A stretch of DNA of 64,000 nt from Orobanche coerulescens (taxonomy: Eukaryota > Streptophyta > Magnoliopsida > Lamiales > Orobanchaceae). Numbering within the stretch: the stretch's first letter is position 1; every line of letters starts with the position of its first letter. Below are positions 1-11,054 of this stretch, piece by piece. The stretch covers positions 15,620,358 to 15,684,357 of the forward strand of contig CM065814.1 in the NCBI GenBank assembly GCA_033398695.1, given 5' to 3'. The notes under the pieces are model-generated. The model had not been told where the DNA came from, did not search any database, and saw only the letters and a program-made list of their open reading frames with translations. The translations under genes were made by a program, and so were the position numbers.

Positions 1-869
1 AATCACAAAACCCAACGAACGAAAATCAATACGATTGACCAACCCAACGGTACATCAATCTAAACGCGAGCCAATCGCTGAACAAATACGGAATTCCACC
101 GCCCAAGGGTTGGAAGATCGAAAATGAGACCAATTTCCCGAACTTAAGGGAATTACGAAGGAGTCTGAACATTCAACAATCACGAAACGAGATCAACAAA
201 AACCGAACAATCAAATGATCGAACCACAACGATCAAGACAACAAAAATCGAACAATCATGTTCGAATCACGAAGAACAATAAAATCCAAACAACAACTCC
301 AAGGTTCACATCTCGACTCGAGACAATATATGATCCGGTGAAAACAACAAGATGTGCATTCACATAAGATCCACAGGAAAGGGAATAGCAATTGAAAAGT
401 CACAACGACAAACGAGTTATTCCGAAACAATACCGCACTCATTTGTTCAACAAAAGCAAGGGGCAAGACAAGCTCAGAAAATGTCAACGAACATAAACGA
501 GTCGACAGAGTTGAAAATACAGAAGTTCATAATCCGATCCACTTCGAATAAAAGAACTAGTAGAACCAAAAGATGTTACTTCCGAACAAGGTTCACAAGA
601 ATTGAACCGAACTCGGAAAAGTCACAGCGATAACCAGATCGACCCAAAACAAGATCACAGCTCGTTCGAACGATGAAACCGAAATACAGAACAAGTTCAG
701 AAAGTATCAACGAATACGAGCGAGTCGATAGAATTGAGAAAGAGAAAATGCAGAAGCCAAAAATAATACGGGTATTATATTCGACCTCTTCTAAAAGAAG
801 TGTCGTCCCCAAAACACATAACAACGAAATCAAGGTGACAACACAACAAGAAACCGACAGAAACATCCT

Positions 870-1139
870 TCAAAGGCCTCTCAAATCCGATCCCGATAAC
901 TGTGCTGAAGTTCGTACCCCGGAAGAATTGGTAACCAACTCGCAAAACTGGATTCTGTGTCCCACGAGTCCGCACTTGTAATCTGCTACTAGCGGAGAAA
1001 TACAATTTGCACGAACATGCCCCGGTACATTACAGATGGAACACCTCGGCATACCGGAAATACAACTGCTAGGTATAATAGAATATAACATCGCAAAACA
1101 ACATACCAGAGATGCCAACTTGGCATAACATATCAACAC
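870..1139 (-). pseudogene. gag zinc-knuckle remnant of D0
   Basis: Read on the minus strand, this contains the CCHC knuckle CSICNVPGHVRANC followed by a second, damaged knuckle YKCGLVGHRIQFC whose first Cys has become Asp. The same pair occurs at the gag C terminus of the D copies near 46.7 and 52.3 kb. CCHC knuckles of gag bind the element's RNA during particle assembly. Most of the gag upstream of the knuckles (higher coordinates) is not recognisable, so this is a fragment. Unlike the D copies further right, knuckle 1 here still has its His. Confidence 0.65.
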
Positions 1140-2268
1140 ATACTAAAATCACATCAACCACGGCATCGTTCGACGATTACAACGGCCCGAACGATAACCA
1201 ATACATAATCACAAAACAGCATGAAACAATCATGCATTTACACAAACGTGCAAACTCAAGTTCCAACAGCTTGCACTGGTGCGATAACACACAAATCATC
1301 ACAAAGCGACAACATTCAATACTAACATCTCACCTCTCACGGAGGGCTAACACTTCTAACGACAATATTAACCTCGTACACACATTCCCGGACCGCAAAC
1401 AGGAATGATAAGTTTTAAAAATGAAAACCACCTTTTTGAAAACAATTTAGAAACACCAGTTGATCTTGAGTATTACCTTTCAAAAAATAGTACAAACATT
1501 GTTATCGAGACTTTGAAAACCATCCTGCGTTTGATAAAAATGAGGACACTCTTCTTTTAAATCGAAACTTTCAGAAATATTCGACCCTCGGGTCTAAGCA
1601 AAGCATTTCTAAATAATTGAAAATATCTCAAAATATTTTGGTCCCCAATTGGAATAATTTGAAATATATTGCGGCACTAGAAAGCACTTTAAAAGTACTG
1701 CAAGAAAATAATTCATTTTAAAGGTACGTCTCGAAATTTATTTTCTAAGATACTCAAGATTTTCGAAATTCTATTAGGCTAGAATGTCTAAAAACTCACA
1801 TGATCATTTATCAAACCGTCATAAAACATTCAAGGCCAAAATGCCAAAACTCGATTTAGGGAGTCGGTTTTACGAAGTAAAAATCAGTTGGCAAAATACT
1901 GAAAGTCATTTTGAAAGAACTCACACAGCGGATAAAATACAGATCGAAAATACATTAGCAGCGACACCGCTCCTCATATAGACGAAATATGAGAGTCATA
2001 GAAACGCAATCATGAGACTAAAAATCTACATAAAGATTCCGTCACTTAACACATAATCATACCAGTAAGTCGCATCAGACGAGGCACAAACATAAAGAAG
2101 GGAGACTTACATCCATAGGTCGCACGAAGATGATGATCGCCCCATGATACTAATCACGACAAACTAACTCAGACGACGCGTCGCGACACAACTCAGTCAG
2201 ACAAAATATGACGAGACAAAAACTCAACAGACACCACTGACCCGACAGCCTAGGTTTCCACAACCAAA

Positions 2269-2280
2269 GCTCCGATACCA
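2269..2280 (-). other. Primer-binding site of D0 (tRNA-iMet type)
   Basis: The minus strand reads TGGTATCGGAGC, one base from the common plant retrotransposon site TGGTATCAGAGC complementary to initiator tRNA-Met. It lies next to the LTR start at 2285, which fixes the orientation of D0. Confidence 0.7.
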
Positions 2281-2284
2281 TTTA

Positions 2285-2774
2285 TGTAACACCCCCAATC
2301 CGCTCAGGGATATTACACGCCGTAGAACCCTTCCTCAAGGATCTACCAGGCTGGTAAATACATCGAACAACTCAAAAATGCCTTTAAGGCTAAAATGACT
2401 CAGTAGACCGATTTGGTCTTTCAATAAATACATACAACTCAAACACAATACATGCCCATGCATGGGTCGAATACAACACACTCTCGTACAATGGGGAAAG
2501 AATACCGCAATGGAAATAAAATACAACTAAACCAATACGACAATGTACGGGTCATCGTGTGATTAGTATCGATCATCTTTCATCATCCTTCGTGCCGACC
2601 CTGTGTTATGCTCCCAAAACCTGAATGCAATACAGACATCCACCCCCCGAATACTCGGGGGTTAGCAAAACTCCACTGTTTCGCTAGTGCAAATACAAAG
2701 TGCAAAATACGAGTCATACAATCCACATTCCACGAACAACAATAACCAGGAATCCTCAAAGATCCAAACGTAAC
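2285..2774 (-). repeat. 5' LTR fragment of D0, broken by Tat element B
   Basis: Starts TGTAACACCCCC, the outer end of D-type LTRs, and is collinear for about 490 bases with the LTRs at 33889, 34791, 48728 and 62507 (shared landmarks: the stretch around GACCGATTTGGTC, the ATGTGATTAGTATCG region, and the GC hairpin at 2643-2661 followed by GTTAGCAAAACTCCACTG). It stops abruptly at 2774 where the Tat LTR begins. The remaining about 2 kb of the LTR is not found on the far side of element B, so it was lost with B's right end. Confidence 0.75.
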
Positions 2775-3700
2775 TGTTGTGCGGCGATTTATACGCCTCA
2801 ATGGCGATCGGCATAATGGTCATGAGCCAACTAAAGAAGACATATGCTGGGTAAGCGTCTAGCGGTCGACGTCTAAAGCGATCGTCTTTTGGTATCTGGC
2901 GATCGCCTCTAATGTCCGATTGGAGACGATCGTCCCATGCCACGTGTGAATCCAACACCCGTCAAAGTGTGCAGAGACCGAATCTCGGGCGAAGAACCAC
3001 ATGCAGATCCGCAAAAGGCGCTGCAAGAAGAGGCCCTACTCCAGCCTATCAGCAGCTGTCAGTGATAAGGTTGGACTCACCAACTGACAGACCCGCCGAA
3101 AGGACCTAAGGTGGGACCGCCCCGAACAGCGAGAAGAGGCACCTGTCGCCTCCTCATTGGTTCGCGCTTCTGGCTACCAGCAGCAGCTGCGGACTTTAAG
3201 GAAGCAGTCCCACGTGCTGGGACGATCGCCCGCCTTATTTAAATACAGGAAACAGCGATCGCCCGCGGTTGACGGAGACGTCCCAGCAACCCTTTCACCT
3301 ATTAATAGAAGGCCTCCAGCATTGGCAAGAGGGGGTCAGAACGTTAACACAGTAACAGTTTACAACGTGAACACATAACACTAAAAGCAAACAATACGGA
3401 GAACTCTTCATCATTGTAACAAGAACTCACAGAGCTTCAACTCTGGTTCTTCCGACAATCTTCAGCACTCGATAGCTAAGATAACTAGAGTCTTTACACT
3501 CATTATAATTGTACTCTAACATTAATATCTGTACTCACTAGTATTCATATTAATAACATCTCGCGAGAGCATTCAAGCCCGGGACTAACAACCCCGGCAA
3601 ATCTTGTGTTATTTATTTCCCCACGGACGTGCTCTCGCATTTTGTTTGTTACTCGTCCATTCCGGCATATCATCTCCAGATAATATTTTGGGTAACAACA
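2775..3700 (+). repeat. 5' LTR of Tat element B
   Basis: Begins TGTTGTGCGGCG and ends GGTAACAACA, directly before the primer-binding site. Its reverse complement matches the ends of the LTRs of element C (TGTTGCTACCC..., ...GACACAACA). It holds repeated GCGATCGC/GACGATCGTC-type palindromes between about 2803 and 3260, a G-box CACGTG at 3211-3216 and an AT box. At 926 bases it is shorter than the C LTRs (about 1.14 kb). Confidence 0.85.
3221..3245 (+). promoter_or_regulatory. Putative LTR promoter of B: GATC palindrome plus AT box
   Basis: GACGATCGCC at 3221-3230 is followed within six bases by the AT box TATTTAAATA at 3236-3245, then by another AGCGATCGCCC copy. Further copies sit upstream, for example GGCGATCGCC near 2903. 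The arrangement mirrors element C, where GATCGCC-type motifs stop just before TATAAATA. Inferred from layout; the transcription start cannot be read from sequence alone. Confidence 0.5.
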
Positions 3701-3701
3701 A

Positions 3702-3719
3702 TTGGCGCTAGAGGAAGGG
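3702..3719 (+). other. Primer-binding site of B
   Basis: TTGGCGCTAGAGGAAGGG directly after the LTR end. TGGCGC starts are usual in Tat elements and differ from the tRNA-iMet sites of the chromoviruses here. The equivalent site of element C (minus strand of 59711-59728) is almost identical. I do not assign the tRNA species. Confidence 0.65.
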
Positions 3720-3829
3720 GTTCTTAACCTTCATTTTTTAATCCGACCGTCTCGAAGAACACTCACTGTTCTCCGGGGCATATACTTGAAGAAACACTCA
3801 TTGTTCTTCAAAGAAAAACCTTCAGAATC

Positions 3830-5463
3830 ATGACGTCTGCCACGACCTCGAAAAGGGCCACTCTACGATCTGTCGGACACCTTATTCCGGCCCAAGCCGA
3901 GTCCCAACCTACGGCGTAGGGCGACCGCGGCGACGCCAGACTCTTAATCTCGCCCCCGAGGGACGGCCCCAGCCTCTCACTCGATCAGTTCCAAACAGCG
4001 GAACAGATCGAGGAGGCCATGGCCATCCTTCGGGAGCGACGGAGAGCATGCGACTCACCCACCATTACTCCATCAGCCATCCGTCGTGCGGGCAAGCGGA
4101 AGCTCAAGGGGCAATATGTTGAGAGATCGTCAGAAATCTCCGAGCCGCAGGAAAAGGCGCTCGTAAGGCGGGACGATTCCGTCTTCATCCGCCTAGGGAG
4201 TGATCCCTCATGGCGACCTGGGCTTTCGGGCCCCAGCCGACATCGGAGTCCAAATCCGTCACCAGGAGTTCGGCATACCCAACTCCCAGAAGACAGGCCG
4301 GCCGACGGGCTCCCACTTACCCAAGAATTGAGCTCGGTGGTGGAGACCTCGTCACCTACCACGGGGCCAGGAGATCGGTATATGATTGTCTCGGCTCCCG
4401 CTCCGAGAGCCAATCCGCGAGCAATCAGGCTACTACGATAGCCGCGATGCAGCGCCAGCTCGACGAAATGAAGGCGCTCATTGAAACTGGGGCAAGCGCC
4501 AAGAGATCGATCGCCGGACCAAATGAGCCACTCGCGGTCCAGATCGAGCTCGCCCCCGTGCAACCGAAGATTGCTCCTCCTCAAACACCTCTATATGAGG
4601 GGAGATCGGATCCTGAGACCCATTTGAGCAAGTTCCGGATCTACATGACCGGATGCGGAGCATCGGACGCCACAAAGTGGCGAATGTTCCCATTAACATT
4701 GGGCGATCTTGCCCATAGGTGGTACATCTCACTGCCACCGCGTTCAATCAACTGTTTTGAGAAACTGGCGAACGACTTCACGTCGTATTTCGCCGCCAAA
4801 GTCGCTCGGCCAGAAGGCCCCCACCACATGATGAAGATCAGGCAGGGGAAAGACGAGCCCGACGAAGACTATATCGACCGGGTGGACGAAATAGTCCTCA
4901 CCGGCGAGCCCATAAGCGATGAGCTCGCCCTCTACTCAGTCCTAGGGGGATTCTATGGCCATTCACCCATGTTCAGGCACCTCACGAAGGACATCCCCCC
5001 GACCTACGCGATCTTCCGCGTCAGGGCCGCCGACTTTCTGGCTAGGCAGAGGATGCCCACCCTTCGCTTAGGCGAGGGATCTACCGGAGAAGGGAAGGCG
5101 CCATATTCCATCCCGAAGAAGGCAGTCGCCAAGCCCAGAAAGGCGGTCGAAAAGCCGCCCGGTGAGTTCAAGGCTTTCGAGGATGTGGAAGTTCACCTCC
5201 TCCGCAACCTCAATCTGTCTCCGGACCACATTTTCAATGCCATCAAGGGGCACGAGTGGCTTAGCAAACCAAAGCCGATGAAGGACAACGGTCATCTAGA
5301 CCGAAGCAAATTTTGTGCCTACCACAAGAGTCCCGACCACAACACCAGCCAGTACCACGACCTCCTCAGACAACTCTAGAGACTGTTCGAGGAAAGCAAG
5401 TTGGATAACTTGGTTACCAAGCCAGAACCCCGTGCAGAAAGGACCGAGGGGCGTGATCACTGA
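3830..5463 (+). pseudogene. gag of Tat element B (decayed)
   Basis: Start ATG at 3830 aligns with the gag start of element C (MTSA...). An in-frame stop follows after about 29 codons and a frameshift lies near 4230; the frame is then open to a TAG at 5377-5379 and, read through, to TGA at 5461. The core gag domain is at about 4600-5050 (PETHLSKFRIYM, FPLTLGDLAHRWY, QGKDEPDEDYIDRVDE). A knuckle-like CAYHKSPDHNTSQYHDL occurs at about 5310-5370; element C keeps the expected G-H-x-T-x2-C form there, B has lost the Gly and the last Cys. Gag would form the cytoplasmic particle. No intact product is possible. Confidence 0.85.
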
Positions 5464-5568
5464 CAGAGCAACGGAATCCCTCCCAATTCGATTGCCAGGA
5501 TCGAGCAAAACGAGCCGGAGTACTCAGATGAATCAATCCCTCCGATCAAACCCGACGGCCGGATCAAT

Positions 5569-6072
5569 ATGCTTCAATCAGGAGGTGGAAACCTTGGAGG
5601 CCTTTCCCCGGTTTCTACCATGTCAAATAGAAAGCAGAAGGCCGAGCTGAGGGCGTTCGCAGGGGTCTATGTCGTGGTGCCCCCAGATCCGACCATCTCC
5701 AGAGACGCGCTCATCACCTTCTCCAATAAAGATAGGGAGGGAGTGCAGTGCCCCAAAGAGGATGCATTGGTAATCTCTGCATGTATCCTTGGGAAAATGG
5801 TCGATCGCGTGCTGGTTGACAATGGGAGATTTTGCAATATCATATTCAAATCTGCTCTTGACCAGCTCGGCAACCTGACCAAATTCATCAAGCCATTTGA
5901 TACTGTGCTTCAAGGGTTCGGCGACAACACGGTCCAAGCCTATGGAAGGATCAAGCTCTCTGTCGAGCTAATATGCTATTACGATCCCAAGGTTAGGATC
6001 ACTAGGAACCTCAATTTTGTAATCATAGATAGGCCCAGCATCTATAATGGGTTCCTAGGTCGTCCTTTCTAG
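5569..6072 (+). pseudogene. Retroviral-type aspartic protease region of B
   Basis: Gag-pol linker followed by an aspartic protease-like stretch. The catalytic signature reads VLVDNGRFCNIIF at about 5810-5850, so the usual D-T/S-G active site has become D-N-G, which should abolish cleavage of the polyprotein. The later segment NFVIIDRPSIYNGFLGRP fits the C-terminal part of Tat proteases. It closes at a TAG at 6070-6072, where the RT linker should continue, so gag-pol is broken here too. Confidence 0.75.
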
Positions 6073-6164
6073 AAACCTTCGAGGCGGTCGCCTCTTCTTT
6101 CTTTTACTGTATCAAGTTCCCCACTGCCGACGGGACGGTCGGTACTGTAAAAAGTGACCAGCTA

Positions 6165-7210
6165 ATGGCAAAGAAATGTTTGAATTACTCCTGTGTCGTA
6201 ACTTCCTTAAACACTTCCCATGCTATTTATAACATTGAGAAGATCGACAATCAGCCGATGGAGATCGATGAGCCAAGCAACTCGTACCAGCCCGACTCAG
6301 AGGACGACATCTCACATCGATTGACGGACGACATCGAGCCAAGGATCGGTTTCGAGCCAAGACTCGACATCGATCCAAGGATCGAGTCCGTAAATCGTTC
6401 CAAACGAGAAGCGATCGTCCCCATTGAAGAGTTGGAAAGTATAACAATAGATCCGGCTCGCCCGGAGCGGGAAGTGCAAATCGGCACAAGCGCCGATCTC
6501 GAGTTTAAGGATGATCTGATCAGTTTATTACGTAAGAACATCGGAGTCTTTGCCTGGTCGCATCAAGATATGGTCGGCATTAGTCCTGAACACGCTTGCC
6601 ACTATATAAAGATCGACACGGCAAGGAAGCCTGTTCACCAGAAACGTAGGAATTTCGGTCCTGAGAAGTACGCAGCGCTCGACACAGAAGTCAAAAAGCT
6701 ACTCGACAACAAACTAATCGGAGTAGCTACCGATGAGCCACAGTGGGTAGCTAATGCGATGCTCGTCAAAAAGGAGAGCAACTCCTGGAGATTATGCATC
6801 GACTTCACCGACCTCAACGCAGCATGTCCAAAAGACCACTTTCCGATGCCTCATATTGACCACTTGGTGGATAGCACAGCAGGTTGCGAAATGATGTCGT
6901 TCATGGATGCCTTCTTCGGGTACCATCAGATCCTAATGGCTGAGAAAGACATAAAACACACGTCATTCCACACGGAAAAAGACGTGTACTTTTGGGTCCG
7001 AATGCCGTTCGGTCTGAAGAATGCCGGGGCGACCTACCAACGGCTAGTCAACGGGATGTTCGCCAACCAGATCGGAAAGACCATGGAGGTTTACATTGAC
7101 GACATCGTGCTCAAGAGCCTCAAAAAGTAAGGTCACCTCAATGACCTTGCCGAGACGTTCGCCATCCTCGAGAAGTTCAACATGAAACTGAACCCCAAGA
7201 AATGCAACTT
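6165..7210 (+). pseudogene. Reverse transcriptase of B
   Basis: Open from 6165 to a stop at 7128-7130, with the reading continuing past it to about 7210 before the frame changes. RT landmarks in order: KRRNFGPEKYAAL, WRLCIDFTDLNAACPKDHFP, MDAFFGYHQI, RMPFGLKNAGATYQRL and the catalytic box YIDDIV near 7093-7110. The aspartates of FMDAF and YIDD are kept, so the domain decayed through stops and frameshifts, not active-site change. It belongs in one gag-pol polyprotein with its neighbours. Confidence 0.85.
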
Positions 7211-8587
7211 CGGGGTAAACTCCGAAAGTTCCTGGGACACATCGTGATCCAAAGGGGGATCGAGGCGAACCCCACCAAGATCCAGGCGATCCTCAACATG
7301 CAGGAGCCACGGAATGTCAAACAAGTGCAACGCCTCACAGGTTGTCTAGCTGCCCTTAACCGTTTCATTTCTCGGCTCGGAGACAAAAGCAAGCCATTCT
7401 TCGCCACCATTAAGAATAAGAAATTTGCATGGACGAAGGAAAGTCAAGTGGCATTCGCCAAAATCAAGGAGTATCTGTATAATCCCCAAATTTTGGCGAA
7501 GCCAATCCCCGGCGAAAAGCTATTTCTTTACCTGGCGGCCTCGGAGGTCGCGCTAAGCACTGTCTTAGTGCGAGCAGAGGGGCAAGCCCACCTGCCGATC
7601 TACTTCGTTAGTCAAGCGCTCCACGACGCGGAAACGCGTTACATGCCTCTGGAGAAGATTGCCTACGCATTAGTCATGAGTGTTCGCAAGCTGAGGGCCT
7701 ACTTCTTCGAACACCCAGTGGAGGTTATGACGACTCTCCCTCTAAGGCAAGTTCTGCACCAGCCAGACACCAACGGGCGACTCCTCAAGTGGTCACTGGA
7801 GATCGCCCAATACGGTATTACGTACGCTCCTCGCACGGCAATCAAAGGCCAAGCTCTGGCGGACTTCGTGGTGAAATTAACGTTCCCGCCCAGTCCGACC
7901 CAGGTCGGCCGTCCTGCTTGGAAATTGTACGTAGACGGATCGGCAACCAACTCACGAGCAGGGACAGGGATTGTCCTCATCAGCCCCGACGGCCAAAGTT
8001 TCACAAATGCTGTGCGTTTCGGGTTCTGTGCGACCAACAATGAATCCGAGTACGAAGCCTTGGTAGGCGGGCTCGATCTAGCACTCGCCCTGGATGTTCG
8101 CCACCTCCACATCTTCATGGACTCCCTCTTGGTCGTGAACCAAGTCAAGGGGGAATATGAGGCACGCGGCGAACAGATGATCAAATACCAAGAATTGGTC
8201 GCCGAAATGTGCACAAAGTTTGAAGAAGTGCTGATCGAACAAGTCTCGAGAGAGCACAACTCCCAGGTCGATGCCCTATCCAAACTAGCATCGTCAGATG
8301 GGGTGACAGACTTCTCTAACATCCAAATCACGAAGTCAGCAAAGCCGAAGATCGACAGAAGCCTGATCACCACAATTGCCATCGCCGAAGAGAACTGGAT
8401 GACTCCGTTCATTAAATACTTGAAGGATGGAACGGTCCCCGCCGATCATATCAAAGCTCGCCAGCTTCAGCTCTGTGCAACCATACACCCTATTGGACGA
8501 CCGGCTTTACAAACGAGCTTTCAGCCTTCCTCTCCTCAAGTGCATTATGCCGGAGGAAGGTCGACTCGTTTTAGCCGAGATCCATGA
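7202..8587 (+). pseudogene. RT thumb, RNase H and Tat-type second RNase H (aRNH) of B
   Basis: A 461-codon open stretch. About residues 1-60 finish RT (FLGHIVIQRGIEANP, QRLTGCLAALNRFISRL). The normal Gypsy RNase H follows at about 80-215 (LFLYLAASEVALSTVLV, YFVSQALHDAETRY), where the usual first Asp of the catalytic set is not evident. Residues 235-390 are a second RNase H fold: WKLYVDGSATNSRAGTGIVL, NNESEYEALVGGL, IFMDSLLVVNQ, REHNSQVDALSKLA, with D, E, D and a final D in the expected places. This extra domain defines the Tat lineage. A frameshift leads into the integrase at about 8.45 kb. Confidence 0.85.
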
Positions 8588-9604
8588 CGGGATCTGTGGA
8601 AATCACGCTGGAGGACGAACTCTCATCCACAAGACGACCAGGCAAGGTTTTTTCTGGCCTACACTACAAAAAGACGCGATCGCCTATGCCCGATCGTGTC
8701 ACAGGTGTCAAGTGACGAGCCCGAACATCAAGCTCTCCCCCGAGCAGCTCACTTCTGTGTACAGTCCATGGTCGTTCGCCCAATGGGCCATCGACCTCAT
8801 CGGTCCCTTGCCGACGGCGCCAGGGGGATGTAAATTTGCCATCGTAGGGGTCGATTATTTCACAAAATGGGCTGAGGACGAGTCACTCAACAAGATCGGC
8901 CAGGAACAAGTAATCAAGTTCATTTGGAAAAACATCATATGCCGGTTCGGTCTACCCCAGACTATCATCTCTGACAACGGGAAGCAGTTCGACGGTTTGG
9001 AAGTCATGCAATTCTGCGAGAAATGGGGAATCAAAAAGTTGTTCTCGGCCCCTTACCACCCTCGCATTTAACGGCAGGCGTAGAAGCTGTAAACAAGATC
9101 CTAAAACACACGATCAAAGCAAGACTCGAATCCAAACAAGGACGATGGGCGAGCGAGCTCCCGGATGTTTTTTGGTCCTACCGAACGACGACCCGAAACT
9201 CAACCGGCGAAACCCCGTTTGCCCTCTCCTTCGGAACAGAAGCAGTGATCCCTTCGAAGATTGCCGTCTTCAGCCACCGAACTGAACAGGAAATGACGAC
9301 GGACAATGATGTAGCCTGACGGATCGACTTGGATATGCTCGAAGAACGACGACTGACCTTGGAAATGAAGAACACGATCCACGAAAGGAAATTCGAAAAA
9401 TTCTTCAATTCGAAGGTCAATGAAAGGCGATTCCAAGTGGGCGACCTAGTCCTCAAAAAGGTCCAGAATCACACGGGAGTGTTTGACCCGTATTGGGAAG
9501 GCCCCTTCAGAATATCTAAATGGCTGACCAGAGGAGCCTACGAACTCCAACACCCAGACGGCACTCCGGACCAATATCCCTGGAATGCCGTACATTTGAA
9601 GTAA
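8427..9604 (+). pseudogene. Integrase of B (frameshifted)
   Basis: The zinc-binding HHCC region is at about 8580-8715 (EIHDGICGNHAGGRTLIH ... CHRCQ). The core keeps D in QWAIDLIGPLP and D in IISDNGKQF; after a one-base shift near 9070 the third acidic residue appears in VEAVNKILK. The reading continues in a new frame to 9319 (FWSYRTTTRNSTGETPF), meets a stop, and ends with the GPF-type tail EGPFRISKWLTRGAYEL and stop at 9602-9604. No chromodomain follows, as expected for Tat. Integrase would insert the cDNA; three breaks make this copy dead. Confidence 0.85.
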
Positions 9605-9713
9605 TACTACCAATAAAACTCTGTATTCAGTTACCCAACGTACAAAGAGTTTAATGTGATTCTTCGATCCCCTATATATGATTCGCCTCATCAAAACAAA
9701 CAAATAAAAGAGA

Positions 9714-10206
9714 GGACGACTCGCTCGCCCTACAAGAGGTCGTCATCTAACCTGACGGACCTATGCAAGCGATCGCCCCTCCAAGCACAACGTATACCGT
9801 CGAGGATCGTCATCTAACATGGCGGTCCGAGGTAGAAAAGTGAAGCCATGGTTCTGGGAGTCGATGGAACCGTCCATGCAAGGTTCCTTTGGGCAAAGAT
9901 CACCTACCTTTTCGTTTAAATACGAGGCGGACGTAGCCGAAGGACCCTCCAAAACAAATCAGTGGACGCGCTCGCCCGCCCTCGGATCCATCATCTAATA
10001 TGATGGAACAAGGCGAGCGATCGCGTCCTACCCCCATCACAACGTATGCCCTCTTAGGCAGAAAAGTGCTAACAAGCCACGGTAGCAAAGTCGATTTATG
10101 TGACGGCGCCCCGTGCAAGGACTCCTCCAGGCAAAGACCGACCGCCCCTTCGCTACATTGTGAGGCGAAACGTAGCCTACAGAGGACCCTCACAATTAAG
10201 TGAGTC
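9714..10206 (+). repeat. Two diverged tandem repeats, about 245 bases, in the 3' UTR of B
   Basis: Two head-to-tail units (about 9714-9962 and 9963-10206) share in order: a GGACG-CTCGCC start, a CATCTAA spacer, CACAACGTAT, GTAGAAAAGTG/GCAGAAAAGTG, a GTGCAAGG/ATGCAAGG block, GGCAAAGA, and a GAGGCG-ACGTAGCC...GGACCCTC end. Element C has two matching units in reverse at about 57.4-57.9 kb. Tandem repeats in 3' UTRs are a known habit of Tat elements and have seeded plant satellites. Confidence 0.65.
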
Positions 10207-10830
10207 ACGAGAAGTTAACCATCAGACGGAATGTCGCTCGCGCATAAGACATAGTCGCAGAGGTCGGTTCCATCGAACCCCACGATTGTGCGAAATCTTT
10301 CCAAGCCGGGACGCTCGGCCTCCCTCGAGGAATCAACAAAATTGAAGATCGCAAGAAACAAACTAAAGATAGCTCACTAAACAAATTATTTTCATTCCCT
10401 TACTTTCACTAAGTAAACAAAAACAAGGGGCAATGCGGAGCTATTCATACATGCGACCAGGAGGACGGAACCACACACGATCGGCTTTGTTGAAACACAC
10501 ATATGACGATCGGTTTTGTTCAAGAAATTTACAAGTAAGAATTTCAAGTATATCAATACATTCGGAGCTATTCATACAACGGCCGCTCTCCAAACAATTG
10601 TGCAAAGTCGAAATGATGCGAAACATTCAGACAAGACGATCATACAAGCAAGACATCAGGCGCAATTATGTAAACACTTGTGTAAATTCGTATGCGAAAC
10701 ATTCAGAGAGGCGATCGTACAAATAAAGAATAAGATACAAAAACGTATTTTATTTCATTCAAATCGGCGTACTATGATGCCCATCATTCAACTTGATTTC
10801 ATAACTCATTCATGCGATTATTGTATTTTG
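10207..10830 (+). other. Remaining 3' UTR of B, no gene seen
   Basis: 10369-10440 closely matches, in reverse, 57181-57250 of element C (AACAAGGGGCAAT landmark), which confirms that B and C are one family. After that the sequence is AT-rich with loose GATCG motifs and diverges from C. In C, the spliced antisense gene would follow here; in B the similarity is lost at about 10.83 kb before that gene or a 3' LTR is reached. I see no coding region. Confidence 0.6.
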
Positions 10831-11033
10831 TTCAACTCTTGAGGATTGTTGTTCTGTGTAACTGACCCCATTAGGGATATTGTTTTTAGGTCATGGCAAG
10901 GCAAAAGCACGGGAAGAGAACGTTGACGGCGAGGAGTCCCAGTGATACTAGTAGGGGGCCCAGTCTCTCCATTTATTCATGTGTCTTTGATGTGTATTTT
11001 TCCGCTGCAGTTCCGTTTGGATTTTCATTTTAT
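10831..11033 (+). repeat. LTR-like sequence G, left of the CACTA element
   Basis: Contains GTAACTGACCCCATTAGGG at about 10858-10876. This resembles the short GC block of chromovirus LTRs in this window (CTAACCCCTTCGGGGG at 21959, ACTGACCCCGTGGGGG at 17013). It is cut at 11033 by the CACTA transposon and resumes at 15811. The parent element is not identified; the plus orientation is inferred from that block. Confidence 0.4.
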
Positions 11034-11054
11034 CACTACGCCATATATGGGCTT
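11034..11054 (+). repeat. Left terminal inverted repeat of the CACTA element
   Basis: CACTACGCCATATATGGGCT plus one T; identical to the reverse complement of 15790-15810. The inner part CCATATATGG is itself palindromic. Confidence 0.93.

Larger units (their letters stand above)
1..2284 (-). mobile_element. Partial D-like chromovirus interior (D0), minus strand
   Basis: The sequence is diverged but collinear with the interiors at 45830-48727 and 51414-62506: the first 870 bases match the post-gag stretch there (around 45.98-46.6 kb), then comes a gag zinc-knuckle remnant, then an AT-rich 5' leader (about 1.4-2.25 kb), a primer-binding site and an LTR start. Orientation is therefore minus and the element runs off the left edge. 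No protease, RT or integrase coding is visible, so this copy also looks pol-less, although the part outside the window is unknown. Outside the gag remnant no gene is seen in these 2.3 kb. Confidence 0.7.
2775..10830 (+). mobile_element. Tat-lineage Gypsy element B, right end missing
   Basis: Order along the plus strand: 5' LTR, primer-binding site, gag, protease, RT, RNase H, second RNase H (aRNH), integrase, repeat-bearing 3' UTR. The aRNH between the normal RNase H and integrase, and the absence of a chromodomain after integrase, place it in the Tat lineage (Ogre/Retand relatives). No 3' LTR or polypurine tract is found: the 3' UTR, aligned with that of relative C at about 56.9-57.9 kb, fades at about 10.83 kb and LTR-like sequence of another element follows. 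The five bases before the left end are GTAAC; no partner remains on the right, so the insertion duplication cannot be verified. Right edge approximate. Confidence 0.85.

Noticed and set aside
3985..4584. 199-codon minus-strand open frame over the gag of B
   Set aside because: It lies opposite a gag region recognised by homology and has no family features; it is a by-product of GC-rich gag coding.
7699..8412. 237-codon minus-strand open frame
   Set aside because: Shadow of the RNase H/aRNH coding strand, which has clear catalytic motifs.
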